64,000 bases of DNA from Pelomonas sp. Root1217 (GCF_001425705.1 NZ_LMDC01000001.1:1410486-1474485); one strand, 5' to 3'; shown: positions 8,528 to 18,812, counted from the first letter of the stretch. The notes: a model not told the origin generated them from the letters alone. Translations and numbers: made by a program.

Positions 8528-9775
8528 TCACCATGCACCCAGTTCGGTACTGATTGCGACTTCGCAGTCGGGAAAGATTTCGAGCTTGGTCAGCTTCAGG
8601 CGTACGCCGACGACGCCGGGCAGGCTCATCAGGCGGTTGCAGAGCTTGCCCAGCAGGGCTTCGACGAGGTCGGTGTGCTCGGCCGTGCACTCGTCGATGA
8701 TGGCCGTACGCACGCGGCGGTAGTCCAGCACATGGCCGATGTCGGCGTCGCGCGCCACCACCGGCATGGCGCCGAGGTTGACTTCGGCATCGACCTGGAT
8801 GGGCTGCGGCCCGGTGCGCTCGAAGTCGAGCACGCCGAGGTTGGCGCGAAAGCGCAGCCCCTGCAGATGGATGACCTGGCGGTTGTTGTAGCGCTGCGGC
8901 GCGGCGGCAACCTGTGGGCGCAGTGCCAGCTCGATCTGCTTGGCGGCCTGCACGCCGTCGGCCAGGGCCGTCTGCACGCAGGGATGCCAGCGACGGCTGG
9001 CGTCGCCGGCGACGAAGGCGCGTTGGCGCGAGGCTTCGTCCAGCAGCGCGAAGGCTGAGGGCTCGGGCTCGAAGCCCAGCAGCGCGGCGACATAGTCGAA
9101 GCGCTCGGCGCCGACGTTCACGCCGCCGTCGTCGGGCAGTAGGGCCTCGGGCAGCGGCGTGGCCAGGCGCACGCTGATGTGCGGATGGGCCTCGGCGCGC
9201 TCGGCCAGGTGGATCTGGGCGCGCCAGCTGCCACGCGACCAGAGGGTCACGTCATGGCCGCGCTCGGCCAGGAAGAGGGCGTTCTCGGCTGCGTTGTCGC
9301 CGGCACCCAGCAGCAGCACGCGGCCCGGGGGCAGCGCTTCGCGGCGGGTGGTCAGCTGGGAGGCGTCCAGCACGCGCTCGTGCGGCACGGCGAAATAGCG
9401 GGCCGGGCGCAGCAGGCGCAGGCCGGTGGAGACGAGCAGGGCGCGGGCCTGTACATGCTCGCCGGTGGCCAGTTGCAGCGTCCAGCCCTCGGGCGTGTGG
9501 CGGGCGGATTCGGCCCGCGTGCCCAGGCGCAGCGTCATGCCCGGCGTGGCCTGGGCCTGGGCGGCATAGTGCTCGCCCAATGCGGCCAAGCGGGCGGCGG
9601 GCTCACCCAGCACCCAGTCCTGGGCGAAGTTCAGGCCGGCCAGTGCGGCGCAAAGGCGCGACTCGCGCTCGACGAGCAGGGTCGTCATGCCCATCTGGCC
9701 CAGCCAGGATGCGGCGCTGCAGCCGGCAGGGCCGCCGCCGAGGATAGCAACGTCGATGGAGGTGGGATTGGGCAT
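8528..9775 (-). CDS. Fusion: FAD-dependent NAD(P)H oxidoreductase + dihydroneopterin aldolase (FolB)
   Basis: 415 residues with two recognisable halves. Residues ~7-290 form a two-dinucleotide-domain flavoprotein: 'GGGPAG' (13-18), 'GAGDNA' (157-162) and the FAD-binding 'FVAGDAS' (254-260). No CxxC redox pair is visible, so it resembles thioredoxin-reductase-like ferredoxin/flavin reductases rather than thioredoxin reductase. Residues ~300-412 match FolB and retain residues that look catalytic: Glu319 in '[10 protein letters not shown]', Tyr352 in 'VLDYRRV' and Lys397 in 'KLTKLEIF'. FolB normally exists as a separate ~120-residue protein. The frame is unbroken across the joint. The gene lies 24 bases after msrQ and overlaps ttcA. 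Confidence 0.8.
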   Translation of the reverse strand: MPNPTSIDVAILGGGPAGCSAASWLGQMGMTTLLVERESRLCAALAGLNFAQDWVLGEPAARLAALGEHYAAQAQATPGMTLRLGTRAESARHTPEGWTLQLATGEHVQARALLVSTGLRLLRPARYFAVPHERVLDASQLTTRREALPPGRVLLLGAGDNAAENALFLAERGHDVTLWSRGSWRAQIHLAERAEAHPHISVRLATPLPEALLPDDGGVNVGAERFDYVAALLGFEPEPSAFALLDEASRQRAFVAGDASRRWHPCVQTALADGVQAAKQIELALRPQVAAAPQRYNNRQVIHLQGLRFRANLGVLDFERTGPQPIQVDAEVNLGAMPVVARDADIGHVLDYRRVRTAIIDECTAEHTDLVEALLGKLCNRLMSLPGVVGVRLKLTKLEIFPDCEVAISTELGAW

Positions 9776-9799
9776 GGGCGGTTCGGGCAGAACCGCGAA

Positions 9800-10426
9800 T
9801 TATCCCAGTCGCGCCTTTTTCGGGGCCAGGCGTTTGAAAAGGCGCCAACCCAGCAGCGCGGCAAGGATCACGCCGTACACCGCCGGCTCGGCGAAGTTGT
9901 GCTTGCCGGCACGCATCCAGATGAAGTGCAGCAGTGCGATGACGGAGATCGCGTAGATGGCCTTGTGCAGGGTCTGCCAGCGCTTGGCGCCGAGGGTCTT
10001 GATGGCCTTGTTGAAGCTGGTGGCGAAGAGCGGCAGCATCAGCGCCCAGGCCGTGAAGCCCATCAGGATGAAGGGGCGCTTGGCGATGTCGGCGGCGATG
10101 ACGGCGACATCCAGCCCCTGGTCGAGCCAGCCGTAGGCCAGCAGATGCAGGCTGGCGTAGCTGAAGGTGAAGACGCCGAGCATGCGGCGAAAGCGCGCCA
10201 GGGCAGCCAGTCCGGTCAGCTCGCGCAGCGGCGTGATGGCCAGCGTCAGCCACAGCCCGCGCAGGGTCCAGTCGCCCAGGCGGCGGATCAGGGCCTCGGC
10301 CGGGTTGGCGCCGAGCTGGTTGGTCGCCGCGGCATAGACCAGCCAGGCCAGCGGCAGCAGGCAGGCGATGAACAGCAGCGGCTTGGCGCCACGGCTGAGC
10401 AGCGCCGTCGACAGCAGCTTCTTCAT
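9800..10426 (-). CDS. msrQ: Methionine-sulfoxide reductase heme-binding membrane subunit
   Basis: 208 residues with about six membrane helices and conserved His residues in 'FSYASLHLLAY' and 'HFIWMRAGKHNF', as in the MsrQ/YedZ b-type cytochrome family. MsrQ passes electrons across the inner membrane to periplasmic MsrP. It starts four bases after the msrP stop codon, so the two form an operon. The next gene downstream encodes a flavoprotein that could supply electrons (inference). Confidence 0.93.
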   Translation of the reverse strand: MKKLLSTALLSRGAKPLLFIACLLPLAWLVYAAATNQLGANPAEALIRRLGDWTLRGLWLTLAITPLRELTGLAALARFRRMLGVFTFSYASLHLLAYGWLDQGLDVAVIAADIAKRPFILMGFTAWALMLPLFATSFNKAIKTLGAKRWQTLHKAIYAISVIALLHFIWMRAGKHNFAEPAVYGVILAALLGWRLFKRLAPKKARLG

Positions 10427-10430
10427 CGCC

Positions 10431-11399
10431 TCAGTAGAACTTCTTCAGATCCATGCCGGCGTAGAGCTGGCCCACCTGGGCCTCGTAGCCGTTGAACATC
10501 AGCGTGGGCCGCTTTTTGGCGAACAGGCCGTCCTCGCCGATGCGGCGCTCCGTTGCCTGGCTCCAGCGCGGGTGGCTGACGTTCGGGTTGACGTTGGAAT
10601 AGAAGCCGTACTCCTGCTGCGCAGCCTTGGTCCAGCTGGACATCGGCTCCTTCTCGACGAAGCGGATCTTGACGATGCTCTTGGCCGACTTGAAGCCGTA
10701 CTTCCACGGCAGCACCAGGCGCAGCGGCGCGCCGTTCTGGTTGGGCAGCACCTCGCCGTACATGCCGAAGGAGAGCAAGGCCAGCGGATGCATGGCCTCG
10801 TCGATGCGCAGGCCCTCGACGTAGGGCCAGTCCAGCACGCCCGAGCGCACGCCGGGCATCTGGGCCTTGTCGGCCAGCGTCGTGAACTCGACGTACTTGG
10901 CCTTGGACGTGGGCTCCGCCTTTTTGAGCAGTTCGGCCAGCGAATAGCCTTCCCAGGGGATCACCATGCTCCAGCCCTCGACGCAGCGCAGGCGGTAGAC
11001 GCGCTCTTCCATCGGTGCGAGCTTGAGCAAAGCCTCGATGTCGAAGCGGCCCGGCTTGGCGCATTCGCCTTCGATGCTGACCGTCCAGGGCCGCGTCTTC
11101 AGCGTGTGGGCGTGCTGGGCGGGGTCCGCTTTGTCAGTGCCGAACTCGTAGAAGTTGTTGTACGAGGTGGCGTCCGCATAGCTGGTGACCTTCTCCATCA
11201 CCATCGCGCCCGGCACGGCCGAGCGGGCGCCCGGCAGCTTGGGCAGCTTGCCACCGCCGGGCGCGGCTTGGGACAGGGCCAGCGGCGATGCCGCCACCAG
11301 GCCCAGGCCGGCCAGGGCCGTGCGGCGGTTCAGGTAGACGCGCCGGGGCGTGATCTCGCTGGGCAGGGGCTCGTGAGGGGCGGGAGTTCGAATCAGCAT
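10431..11399 (-). CDS. msrP: Periplasmic methionine-sulfoxide reductase, molybdenum subunit
   Basis: 322 residues from the ATG at 11399. A twin-arginine signal ('[20 protein letters not shown]') marks Tat export of the folded Mo-cofactor protein. The sulfite-oxidase fold contains '[17 protein letters not shown]', where Cys is the expected molybdenum ligand. MsrP repairs oxidised methionine in periplasmic proteins together with MsrQ. It is the first gene of a minus-strand run msrP-msrQ-fusion-ttcA. The frame is open to 11474, but the signal peptide supports the later start. Confidence 0.93.
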   Translation of the reverse strand: MLIRTPAPHEPLPSEITPRRVYLNRRTALAGLGLVAASPLALSQAAPGGGKLPKLPGARSAVPGAMVMEKVTSYADATSYNNFYEFGTDKADPAQHAHTLKTRPWTVSIEGECAKPGRFDIEALLKLAPMEERVYRLRCVEGWSMVIPWEGYSLAELLKKAEPTSKAKYVEFTTLADKAQMPGVRSGVLDWPYVEGLRIDEAMHPLALLSFGMYGEVLPNQNGAPLRLVLPWKYGFKSAKSIVKIRFVEKEPMSSWTKAAQQEYGFYSNVNPNVSHPRWSQATERRIGEDGLFAKKRPTLMFNGYEAQVGQLYAGMDLKKFY

Positions 11400-11527
11400 G
11401 AGGGGCTCTCGGGTCTGCGGGCTGAAGGCTGGGTCGGGCCAGCATGGGCGCAACTTACACCGACTGCGTTCCACTTGCTTGAGAGCGTGTCAGCACGCGT
11501 AGACCCTGGGCCAGACATTCACCGGTC

Positions 11528-13744
11528 TCAGTGTGCGGATCCAGCAGGCACGGTCACAGGAATCTCCAGGGCGAACGATGCACCCTGTCCGGGGCCTTCG
11601 CTGTGGACATGCAGGCTGCCGCCCATTTCCTGTGCGGCCAGAACGCAGCTGTGCAAACCAAAGCCATGTCCGTTCTTGCGCGTGGTGAAACCATGAGAAA
11701 AAACACGGGTCAGATTCTCCGGCGCAATGCCCTCGCCGTTGTCTGTCACCGTGATGCGCAGCACAGGGCCCTCCATCAAAACAGCACCGAGCGTAATGAG
11801 GGCGCGTTTGTCCGCGGTGGCGCTCAACGCTTGTTTGGCGTTGCTGATCAAGTTCACCAGCACCTGCAACACGCGATGTCGATCCAATAAAAGAGTGGGC
11901 AAGCTCGGGTAGTTTCTGACGACATCCACTTTATGGCGCGTCAGCGCAACTGCGTGCATGCGCAGCGCGTCGTCCAGCAGTTCGTCCACCTTGGCGGATT
12001 CCACAACACGCGGTGTACCTGCATAGGACTGCTGGGTGGCGATGACCTGTTTGATGTGTTCCACGCTGCCGCATAGCGCGCCCAGTTCAGTCGTTATGGC
12101 ATTGTGTTCACCCTCGAGTGTTCGAGCCAGCTCGCGCAAATAGGTGGGTAGCAGCTTGCCTTTGCTGTCCTGCGTCAGGAACTGCCCCAAATCCCCGGCA
12201 TGCGCATCCATCAAAGCCACGGAGCGGGCGAGCCCCTTGAGCTTGGATACCCGCAACTGGGCGCCAATCAAGTCAGCCGATACGTTGACGCTGTTGAGAA
12301 CGTTGCCCACGTTGTGCAAAACATTGGTTGCGATCTCTGCCATGCCGGCGAGGCGCGCCGCAGTCAGCAGTTGGGCCTGCACCTCTTCGATCTTTCGTTC
12401 AGCTTCCTTCAGCTCGGATATGTTTTTCGACGTTCCGAAGGTGCCGATCAATTGGCCATTCCTGTCTCTCCAAGGGCTTTTGGTGGTGAGATACCAAACG
12501 ACGCGCCCATCGGGGTGAACGGTTTTCTCGCTTTTTTCGACGATGGGCTTTCCGGTCCGCAGGATCTCTTCCTCGTCACGGCAAAACTCACTCGCCCTGT
12601 CTTGACCGTAAAGGTCTGCATCGGTTTTTCCGATCACATATTTTTCAAACTCATCCACGCTGGCCAGATGCGGCGGGAGCGCATCTTCATCGGTGCCGGG
12701 ATGGATTGCGCGGTAGCGGCTGATCGATAGCCGCAGCAGGTTATGCAGTTCCGAACGGCTTATTTTGACGAAGCGTGATTGCAGGTCCTTGAAGAAGATG
12801 GAATCTGGCGAGTTATCCATCAACGTACTCAGCAAATCATGGTGATATGCCAGCGCTGCTTCCGTCTGTTTCAGCGAAGTAATGTCCTTGGAGATGCCGA
12901 AAGTGCCGATGATGACGCCTGCACTGTTGCGCAACGGCATTTTGGTACTGAGCGTCCAGGATTCAGCGCGCCCATCCTTCCACGTCTCCTTCTCCGCTTT
13001 GCCAATCATTGGTTGGCCTGTGCGCAGTATTTCCTGTTCATCTTCATAGGCGGGGCGCGCATGCTCTTCGGAGAAAAAGTCAAAATCCGTCTTGCCCACC
13101 AGTTCCGCTGGTGATGCGGCACCGAATTGCAATGCCTGCGCCTTGCTGCATTTGAGAAATCGGGACTTCAGATCTTTGAAATAAATATGATCGGGAGAGT
13201 TGTCCAGGAGCGTGCGCAGCAAATCCTGCTCATTGATCTCAGTGGCATCCACTGGGTTCGCTATCGTCTCTGCCGCTGAGTGCGTGCCGTCATGCAAGTC
13301 GGCAAGCTGTTGCAAATCCCGCTTTTCTGTCAAAGAATGTGACAGCTGAATGACTTCGACGCGATCAAGAGGTGTTCTAAGCTTCAGCCACCTGTTCGTT
13401 GCTCCCATCGCTTCGAATAACGCATCAGAAGAGATGTCGAGTAGCTCTGCGTAAATTACGATTTGAACGCTAGGGTCAACCGCCCAGATTTGAGAAGCTA
13501 TTTCAGTCGCTGCCCATTCCTTCGCTGGGGACGCGCCTATGAACGCCAAGGTATAAGGCTGCTGAGCCAGCAAGGACTGTTGCATCAGGGCATGGCTCTC
13601 GTGGGTATCACGGGCGCAATCCAGTTCGAATTTTCCCTGCGCATGAGTATCTTCGACAAGCATGTCGCGAAAGGCACCGTGGATGTCGGGATTGCTGTCC
13701 ACGACGAGAACGCGATCCTTGTTGGGGACAGGCCGTGTTTTCAT
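11528..13744 (-). CDS. Sensor histidine kinase: degenerate receiver, two PAS domains, kinase core
   Basis: About 738 residues. Residues ~8-140 are receiver-like ('RVLVVDSNPDIHGAFRDML'), but the strand that should carry the phospho-acceptor Asp reads 'LAFIGASPAKEW', so the site seems lost. Two PAS domains follow, each opening with 'DNSPD.I.FKDL' and closing with 'GTFG.SK.I'. The kinase core has the H-box in 'ATNVLHNVGNVLNSV', the N-box 'NLISNAKQAL', 'DNGEGI' and 'HGFGLHS'. No membrane helix, so it is probably cytoplasmic. I chose the ATG at 13744; a TTG at 13774 would overlap the upstream kinase gene by four bases. No DNA-binding regulator is adjacent. Confidence 0.85.
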   Translation of the reverse strand: MKTRPVPNKDRVLVVDSNPDIHGAFRDMLVEDTHAQGKFELDCARDTHESHALMQQSLLAQQPYTLAFIGASPAKEWAATEIASQIWAVDPSVQIVIYAELLDISSDALFEAMGATNRWLKLRTPLDRVEVIQLSHSLTEKRDLQQLADLHDGTHSAAETIANPVDATEINEQDLLRTLLDNSPDHIYFKDLKSRFLKCSKAQALQFGAASPAELVGKTDFDFFSEEHARPAYEDEQEILRTGQPMIGKAEKETWKDGRAESWTLSTKMPLRNSAGVIIGTFGISKDITSLKQTEAALAYHHDLLSTLMDNSPDSIFFKDLQSRFVKISRSELHNLLRLSISRYRAIHPGTDEDALPPHLASVDEFEKYVIGKTDADLYGQDRASEFCRDEEEILRTGKPIVEKSEKTVHPDGRVVWYLTTKSPWRDRNGQLIGTFGTSKNISELKEAERKIEEVQAQLLTAARLAGMAEIATNVLHNVGNVLNSVNVSADLIGAQLRVSKLKGLARSVALMDAHAGDLGQFLTQDSKGKLLPTYLRELARTLEGEHNAITTELGALCGSVEHIKQVIATQQSYAGTPRVVESAKVDELLDDALRMHAVALTRHKVDVVRNYPSLPTLLLDRHRVLQVLVNLISNAKQALSATADKRALITLGAVLMEGPVLRITVTDNGEGIAPENLTRVFSHGFTTRKNGHGFGLHSCVLAAQEMGGSLHVHSEGPGQGASFALEIPVTVPAGSAH

Positions 13745-13770
13745 GATGGGTTGCCTTGCATGAAGCGGCT

Positions 13771-15201
13771 TCAAATATCGGACGCTGGCACTTCGGCTTG
13801 CGTTTGGGTCTGTCGCACGGGCAGCGTGACGCGAAACGTGGTGCCTTGGCCCACCACGCTTGCCACGTCAATGCGGCCATGGTGTTTTTGCACGATGCCA
13901 TAGGACACCGACAGCCCGAGCCCCGTGCCTTTGCCCACGGGCTTGGTGGTGAAGAAGGGTTCGAAAATACGCTTGAGCGTCTCCGGCGGTATGCCGGTGC
14001 CCGTGTCGGCCACCTCCATCCACACGTGCGCCTCTTCGGCGCCCGTTCGAATGGTGATGCGCCCACGCTTTTCACCAAGGGCGTGAGTGGCGTTGACCAC
14101 AAGGTTCATCACCACCTGATTGATCTGTGAAGGCAGGCACTCAATATTGGGAATGGCGCCATATTCTTTGACCAGATCGGCCTTGTACTTGACTTCGCTG
14201 GCCACGATGTTCAGTGTCGAATCGATACCCTGGTGCAGATCGGCCGATTCCCAGTCCTGCGACGAATCAACGCGGGAAAAGTCCTTCAGATCCTGAACGA
14301 TCTGGCGTACCCGCACAATGCCTTGCTTGGACTCTCGTATGAGCACCGGAATGTCTTCTTTCAAGAAGTCCAGCTCCACACGTTCGCGCAGTGCGCGCAG
14401 GTTGGCGATCACCTCGGGTGCGGTAATGCTGGTTTCCGCGCGTTCATAGGCGGTAATGAGTTCGAATAGTTTCCCGATATATCCATCCAAAGTGCCATGG
14501 TTTGAGAATATATAGCCAATCGGGTTGTTTATCTCATGCGCGACACCCGCCGCAAGCTGGCCTATGGAGGCCAGCTTCTCCGATTGGATCAATTGGCCTT
14601 CCAGATGCTTGCGCTCCTTTATTTCGTTCTGCAAAACCTCATTGACGGTGCGCAGTTCGCTGGTGCGCTCCTGCACGGCATCTTCCAGAAGCGTGCGGTG
14701 CGCCGCCGCGTCCTGCATCATTTGCCATTTGGTGGTGAGCGCCGTGGCCAGTTGGAAGACCTCAATGGCATCAAAGGGCTTTTTCAGGATCAGCAGGCGG
14801 TCGGACACGTCGAGCCGCGCCAAGATGTCAGCCCACGAGCCATCGGCGTATGCTGTGCAAATAACAACCTGCAGGCGAGGGTCGCAGCGCCATAGATGTT
14901 CAATGGTTTGCACACCATCCCAGCCGGGCGGCATGCGCATATCCACGAAGGCCATGGCATAGGGTCGGTTTTCATTGAGGGCGGCCTCCAGTCTTGAAAG
15001 CCCCTCCTGCCCTTGGTAGGCAGAATCGAGTTCAAAGACGATTTGAGGGAGCCCACTGTCCTCATCGCCAAACAATGCAGCTTCCACGGCGCTGAGTTGG
15101 GCATGCTCCGACGCTGGCGGCATGAGGATCTTGCGAAAATCCTCATGGATTGCCGGCATGTCATCCACCAACAGGATGCGACGGTTTTGCGGGGTCTTCA
15201 T
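13771..15201 (-). CDS. Receiver-histidine kinase hybrid
   Basis: 476 residues. The N-terminal receiver domain (~1-150) is intact: acidic pair in '[14 protein letters not shown]', acceptor Asp in '[13 protein letters not shown]' and the conserved Lys in 'LILKKPFDA'. A coiled-coil linker ('[28 protein letters not shown]') leads to a kinase core with H-box '[18 protein letters not shown]', N-box '[10 protein letters not shown]', 'DTGTGIP' and 'FEPFFTTK...GLGLS'. GGAAGG lies about seven bases before the ATG. The architecture suggests a kinase gated by phosphorylation of its own receiver, perhaps from another kinase. It sits directly upstream of the PAS kinase and is probably co-transcribed. Confidence 0.88.
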   Translation of the reverse strand: MKTPQNRRILLVDDMPAIHEDFRKILMPPASEHAQLSAVEAALFGDEDSGLPQIVFELDSAYQGQEGLSRLEAALNENRPYAMAFVDMRMPPGWDGVQTIEHLWRCDPRLQVVICTAYADGSWADILARLDVSDRLLILKKPFDAIEVFQLATALTTKWQMMQDAAAHRTLLEDAVQERTSELRTVNEVLQNEIKERKHLEGQLIQSEKLASIGQLAAGVAHEINNPIGYIFSNHGTLDGYIGKLFELITAYERAETSITAPEVIANLRALRERVELDFLKEDIPVLIRESKQGIVRVRQIVQDLKDFSRVDSSQDWESADLHQGIDSTLNIVASEVKYKADLVKEYGAIPNIECLPSQINQVVMNLVVNATHALGEKRGRITIRTGAEEAHVWMEVADTGTGIPPETLKRIFEPFFTTKPVGKGTGLGLSVSYGIVQKHHGRIDVASVVGQGTTFRVTLPVRQTQTQAEVPASDI

Positions 15202-15470
15202 CGCTGGCCTTCCGGATTGGAGCCTGACTATTCAAAATAATTAGAGCAGATTTCCGTAAAGGTATGTCGCGAATGAGATACTGTCTGTGCGCCTGTCTTA
15301 TGAGTGCGGATTGAAATTTCTGACCGATTGAGCGCCGTTTGGGCGCAAGACTTCATTCTTCGCTCATTACTGGCCGCGCTGTCAATGCTTGCTTGGCAGC
15401 GGCCCGGTGCGGCGGTCACGGTGGATCCCTGTGCGGCCCGGTGCCCGGAGGCGGGCTTGCGCGCGCTGGC
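15202..15470 (+). other. Intergenic region upstream of the kinase pair
   Basis: Non-coding stretch of 269 bases between the kinase operon and the 3' end of dnaE2. It contains a relatively AT-rich patch (about 15225-15265) that probably holds the kinase promoter. I see no confident promoter pair, terminator hairpin or RNA gene. Confidence 0.4.
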
Positions 15471-18400
15471 TCACCTGAAATCCCGGCTCTCCGTCGGCAA
15501 CCTTCCCAGCAGCGGGTTGAGGTTGGTGAACCCCTGCGCCAGCAAGTGGCGCACATCGCCGTCCCCGCGCTGCCATACGCCTTCCACCGCCAGCAGCCGC
15601 GCGCCGAGGATGGTGCTGCGGTGTTCTTCATAGACCTTGGGCCAGACGATGACCTGCACATTGCCGGTCTCGTCCTCCAGCGTGACGAAGAGGGTGCCCT
15701 TGGCCGTCTGCGGCTTCTGCCGTCCGGTGACGATGCCGCAGGCCTTGGCGCGGCGGCCGCTCTTGACGGCGTCGAGCTGCTGGGCGCTGAGCAGGCCCCG
15801 TTTGGCCAGGTTGGGGCGCAGCAGCGCCAGCGGGTGGCGGCGCAGCGTCAGGCCCGTGGCGGCGTAGTCCCACAGCACCTCCTCGCCCTCGGCGGCGGCG
15901 GGCAGTTCGAGGTCGTCCTCGGGCAGCAGGCTGCCCTGCAGCAGCACCGGCATCGCGTGCAGGGCCGAGGCCTGCCAGACCTGCTGGCGGCGGTGGCCGG
16001 CCAGTGAGGTCAGCGCATCGGCGGCCGCGAGCTGCTGCATGTCCTGCTGGGTGAGGCGAGCGCGAAAGGCCAGGTCCTGCGGGTGGGCGAACTCACCGCC
16101 GCGGGCACGGGCCTTCTCGATGCGGTCTGCCGCCTCTTGCCCCAAGCCGCTGACCAGGCGCAGGCCCAGGCGCACGGCGGGTTGGTGCTGGCCGGGGCGC
16201 AACTCCAGCGTGCTGTCCTTGTTGCTGTGGTTGACGTCGATGGCACGCACCTCGATGTCATGCCGGCGTGCGTCCTGCACCAGCTGGCTGGGACTGTAGA
16301 AGCCCAGCGGCTGGGAGTTCAGCAGCGCACACAGGAAGGCCGCCGGCTCGTGGCATTTGAGCCAGGAGCTGACATAGGTCAGCAGCGCGAAGCTGGCGGC
16401 ATGGGACTCGGGGAAGCCGTAGGAGGAGAAGCCCTTGATCTGGCTGAAGATGCGCTCGGCAAACGCGTCTTCGTAGCCGCGCTCGCGCATGCCCTTGACG
16501 ACCTTGTCGTAGTACTTCTCGAGCACGCCGGGGCGCTTCCACGCGGCCATGGCGCGGCGCAGCTGGTCGGCCTCGCCGGCGCTGAAGCCCGCGGCAATCA
16601 TGGCCACCTGCATGACCTGCTCCTGGAAGATGGGCACGCCGCGGGTGCGCCAGAGCGCTTCCTTCAGCGCTTCGCTGGGGTACTCGACCTGGTCTTCGGG
16701 CAGGGCGCGGTTCTTCAGGTAGGGATGCACCATGCCGCCTTCGATGGGGCCGGGGCGCACGATGGCGACCTCGACCACCAGGTCGTAATAGGTGCGGGGC
16801 TTGAGCCGCGGCAGCATCGACATCTGCGCGCGCGACTCGATCTGGAACACGCCGATGGTGTCGGCCTTGCAGATCATGTCGTAGGTGGCGGTGTCGTTGT
16901 CCGGAATGGTCAGGTCGATGGCCGTGCCGCGCATCGGGTTGACGAGATCGAAGCAGCGCCGGATCGCGCTGAGCATGCCCAGGGCCAGCACGTCGACCTT
17001 CATCATCTTCAGCTCGTCGATGTCGTCCTTGTCCCACTCGATGACGCTGCGGTCCTTCATCGTCGCGTTCTCGATGGGCACGAGGCGCTCCAGCAGTCCC
17101 TCGGTCAGCACGAAGCCGCCGACATGCTGCGAGAGGTGGCGTGGCAGACCGTTGAGCTGCCGGCCCAGCGTGATGAGCTGCTGCAGGCGCGGGTCGTCTT
17201 CCGGCAGGCCGAGTTTGTGCAGCAGCTCGACGCGGTGCTCCTCGGGCAGCACCTGGGTGGACCAGCCGCTGTGGTCCTGGCTCATCACGTCCAGCTGCTC
17301 CTCGCTGAAGCCCAGCGCCTTGCCGACATCGCGGATGGCGCTCTTGGGGCGGTAGCAGATGACGACGGCGGTCAGCGCGGCGCGGTCACGGCCGTACTTG
17401 GCATAGAGGTACTGGATGACCTCTTCACGACGCTCGTGCTCGAAGTCGACGTCGATGTCGGGCGGCTCGTTGCGCTCGCGGCTGATGAAGCGCTCGAACA
17501 GCAGGGTGCTGCGGTCCGGGTCCACCGACGTGACGTGCAGGCAGTAGCAGACCACGCTGTTGGCCGCGGAGCCCCGTCCCTGGCACAGGATCTTGATGTC
17601 GCGCGCGAACTTCACGACGTCGGCAACGGTCAGGAAGTAGTGCTCGTAGCCCAGCTCCTCGATGAGTTGGAGTTCATCCTCGATGCGGCGCCTGAACTTG
17701 GCAGGAATGCCACCTTGGGATTGAGGCCAACGCAGCTCGGCGCCTGCATAGGTGAGATCGCGCAGGTGTTGTCGCGGCGTGCAGCCTGGCGGCACCACTT
17801 CGCTCGGATATTGGTAGCTGATCTCGTCGAGCCTGAAGCTGCAGCGTGCCGCCACCTGCAGCGTCTCGCGGATCAGCGCTTCGGGATACACGCGCGAGAT
17901 GCGGTAGCTGCTGCGCAGATGCCGCTCCGCATTGGGCTGCAGGTCGTAGCCGCACTCGGCCACCGTGCGGCCCAGGCGGGTAGCGGTCATCACGTCCTGC
18001 AGCGCCTTGCGCGAGCGCACGTGAAAGTGCACGTCGCCCGCGGCCACCAGTGGCAGGGCCGTCTCCTCGGACAGCGCCTGCAGCCGTTGCAGCCATTGCG
18101 CATCGCTGGCCTCGCGCAGCAGCTCGACGGCGATCCACGCCCGACCGGCAAAGTGACGCAGCACCCAATGCGCGGCGGGCGCCAGTTCGGCATCGGGCGC
18201 CTCACGCGGCAGCACCACCAGGGCCAGGCAGTCGGCCAGCTTCTCGGGCGCGAGCTGGCGCCAGTGCAGGGTGTACTCGCCCTTGACCGGGCTGGCGCGG
18301 CGCAGCCGGGTGATGAACTGGCTCAGGTTGCCGTAGCCATTGAGGTTCTGCGCCACCAGCACCAGCTTGAAGCGCGGCGTGCCGGCGTCGTCGCGGACGA

Positions 18401-18812
18401 GGAATTCGCTGCCGATCAGCAGCTTCATCAACTGCGGTTGCTCAATGGCTTCGTCAGACAGGCCGGCCTTTTTCGCGTCCTCCTTGAGGGTGTGATGCGC
18501 TGCCTCGCGCATCTCCCGCAGCTGCTTGTGCGCGCGCACGACGCCGGCCAGCGAGCATTCGTCGGTGATGGCCAGGGCCTCGTAGCCCAGGTCGCAGGCA
18601 CGCTCCACCAGTTCGGCGGGCTCGGACGCGCCGCGCAGGAAGCTGAAGGCCGACAGGCAGTGCAGCTCGGCGTAGCGCGGCAGTTCGCCACCCGCGACGG
18701 GCAACGCGGGTGGCCAGCCATCCGCCGCACGGCGCAGTTCGGCCTCCGAGTCAATGCCTTGCTGGCGCAGCATTGCCCGCCTTTCGTCTCGGTCCGACAT
18801 GGGCGGCGTCAT
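15471..18812 (-). CDS. dnaE2: Error-prone DNA polymerase III alpha subunit (ImuC)
   Basis: 1113 residues from the ATG at 18812, which overlaps the imuB stop as ATGA. The N-terminal PHP domain begins 'YAELHCLSAFSFLRGASEP' and continues 'LAITDECSLAG'. The polymerase active-site acidic residues are in 'PDIDVDFEHERREEV' (around residue 450). An OB-fold region near the C-terminus includes 'GIVTGRQKPQTAKGTLFVTLEDETG'. DnaE2 is the catalytic polymerase of the imuA-imuB-dnaE2 mutasome and performs SOS-induced translesion synthesis. The frame stays open to 19124, but the extra N-terminus is Arg/Pro-rich out-of-frame imuB sequence and was rejected. Confidence 0.95.
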   Translation of the reverse strand: MTPPMSDRDERRAMLRQQGIDSEAELRRAADGWPPALPVAGGELPRYAELHCLSAFSFLRGASEPAELVERACDLGYEALAITDECSLAGVVRAHKQLREMREAAHHTLKEDAKKAGLSDEAIEQPQLMKLLIGSEFLVRDDAGTPRFKLVLVAQNLNGYGNLSQFITRLRRASPVKGEYTLHWRQLAPEKLADCLALVVLPREAPDAELAPAAHWVLRHFAGRAWIAVELLREASDAQWLQRLQALSEETALPLVAAGDVHFHVRSRKALQDVMTATRLGRTVAECGYDLQPNAERHLRSSYRISRVYPEALIRETLQVAARCSFRLDEISYQYPSEVVPPGCTPRQHLRDLTYAGAELRWPQSQGGIPAKFRRRIEDELQLIEELGYEHYFLTVADVVKFARDIKILCQGRGSAANSVVCYCLHVTSVDPDRSTLLFERFISRERNEPPDIDVDFEHERREEVIQYLYAKYGRDRAALTAVVICYRPKSAIRDVGKALGFSEEQLDVMSQDHSGWSTQVLPEEHRVELLHKLGLPEDDPRLQQLITLGRQLNGLPRHLSQHVGGFVLTEGLLERLVPIENATMKDRSVIEWDKDDIDELKMMKVDVLALGMLSAIRRCFDLVNPMRGTAIDLTIPDNDTATYDMICKADTIGVFQIESRAQMSMLPRLKPRTYYDLVVEVAIVRPGPIEGGMVHPYLKNRALPEDQVEYPSEALKEALWRTRGVPIFQEQVMQVAMIAAGFSAGEADQLRRAMAAWKRPGVLEKYYDKVVKGMRERGYEDAFAERIFSQIKGFSSYGFPESHAASFALLTYVSSWLKCHEPAAFLCALLNSQPLGFYSPSQLVQDARRHDIEVRAIDVNHSNKDSTLELRPGQHQPAVRLGLRLVSGLGQEAADRIEKARARGGEFAHPQDLAFRARLTQQDMQQLAAADALTSLAGHRRQQVWQASALHAMPVLLQGSLLPEDDLELPAAAEGEEVLWDYAATGLTLRRHPLALLRPNLAKRGLLSAQQLDAVKSGRRAKACGIVTGRQKPQTAKGTLFVTLEDETGNVQVIVWPKVYEEHRSTILGARLLAVEGVWQRGDGDVRHLLAQGFTNLNPLLGRLPTESRDFR

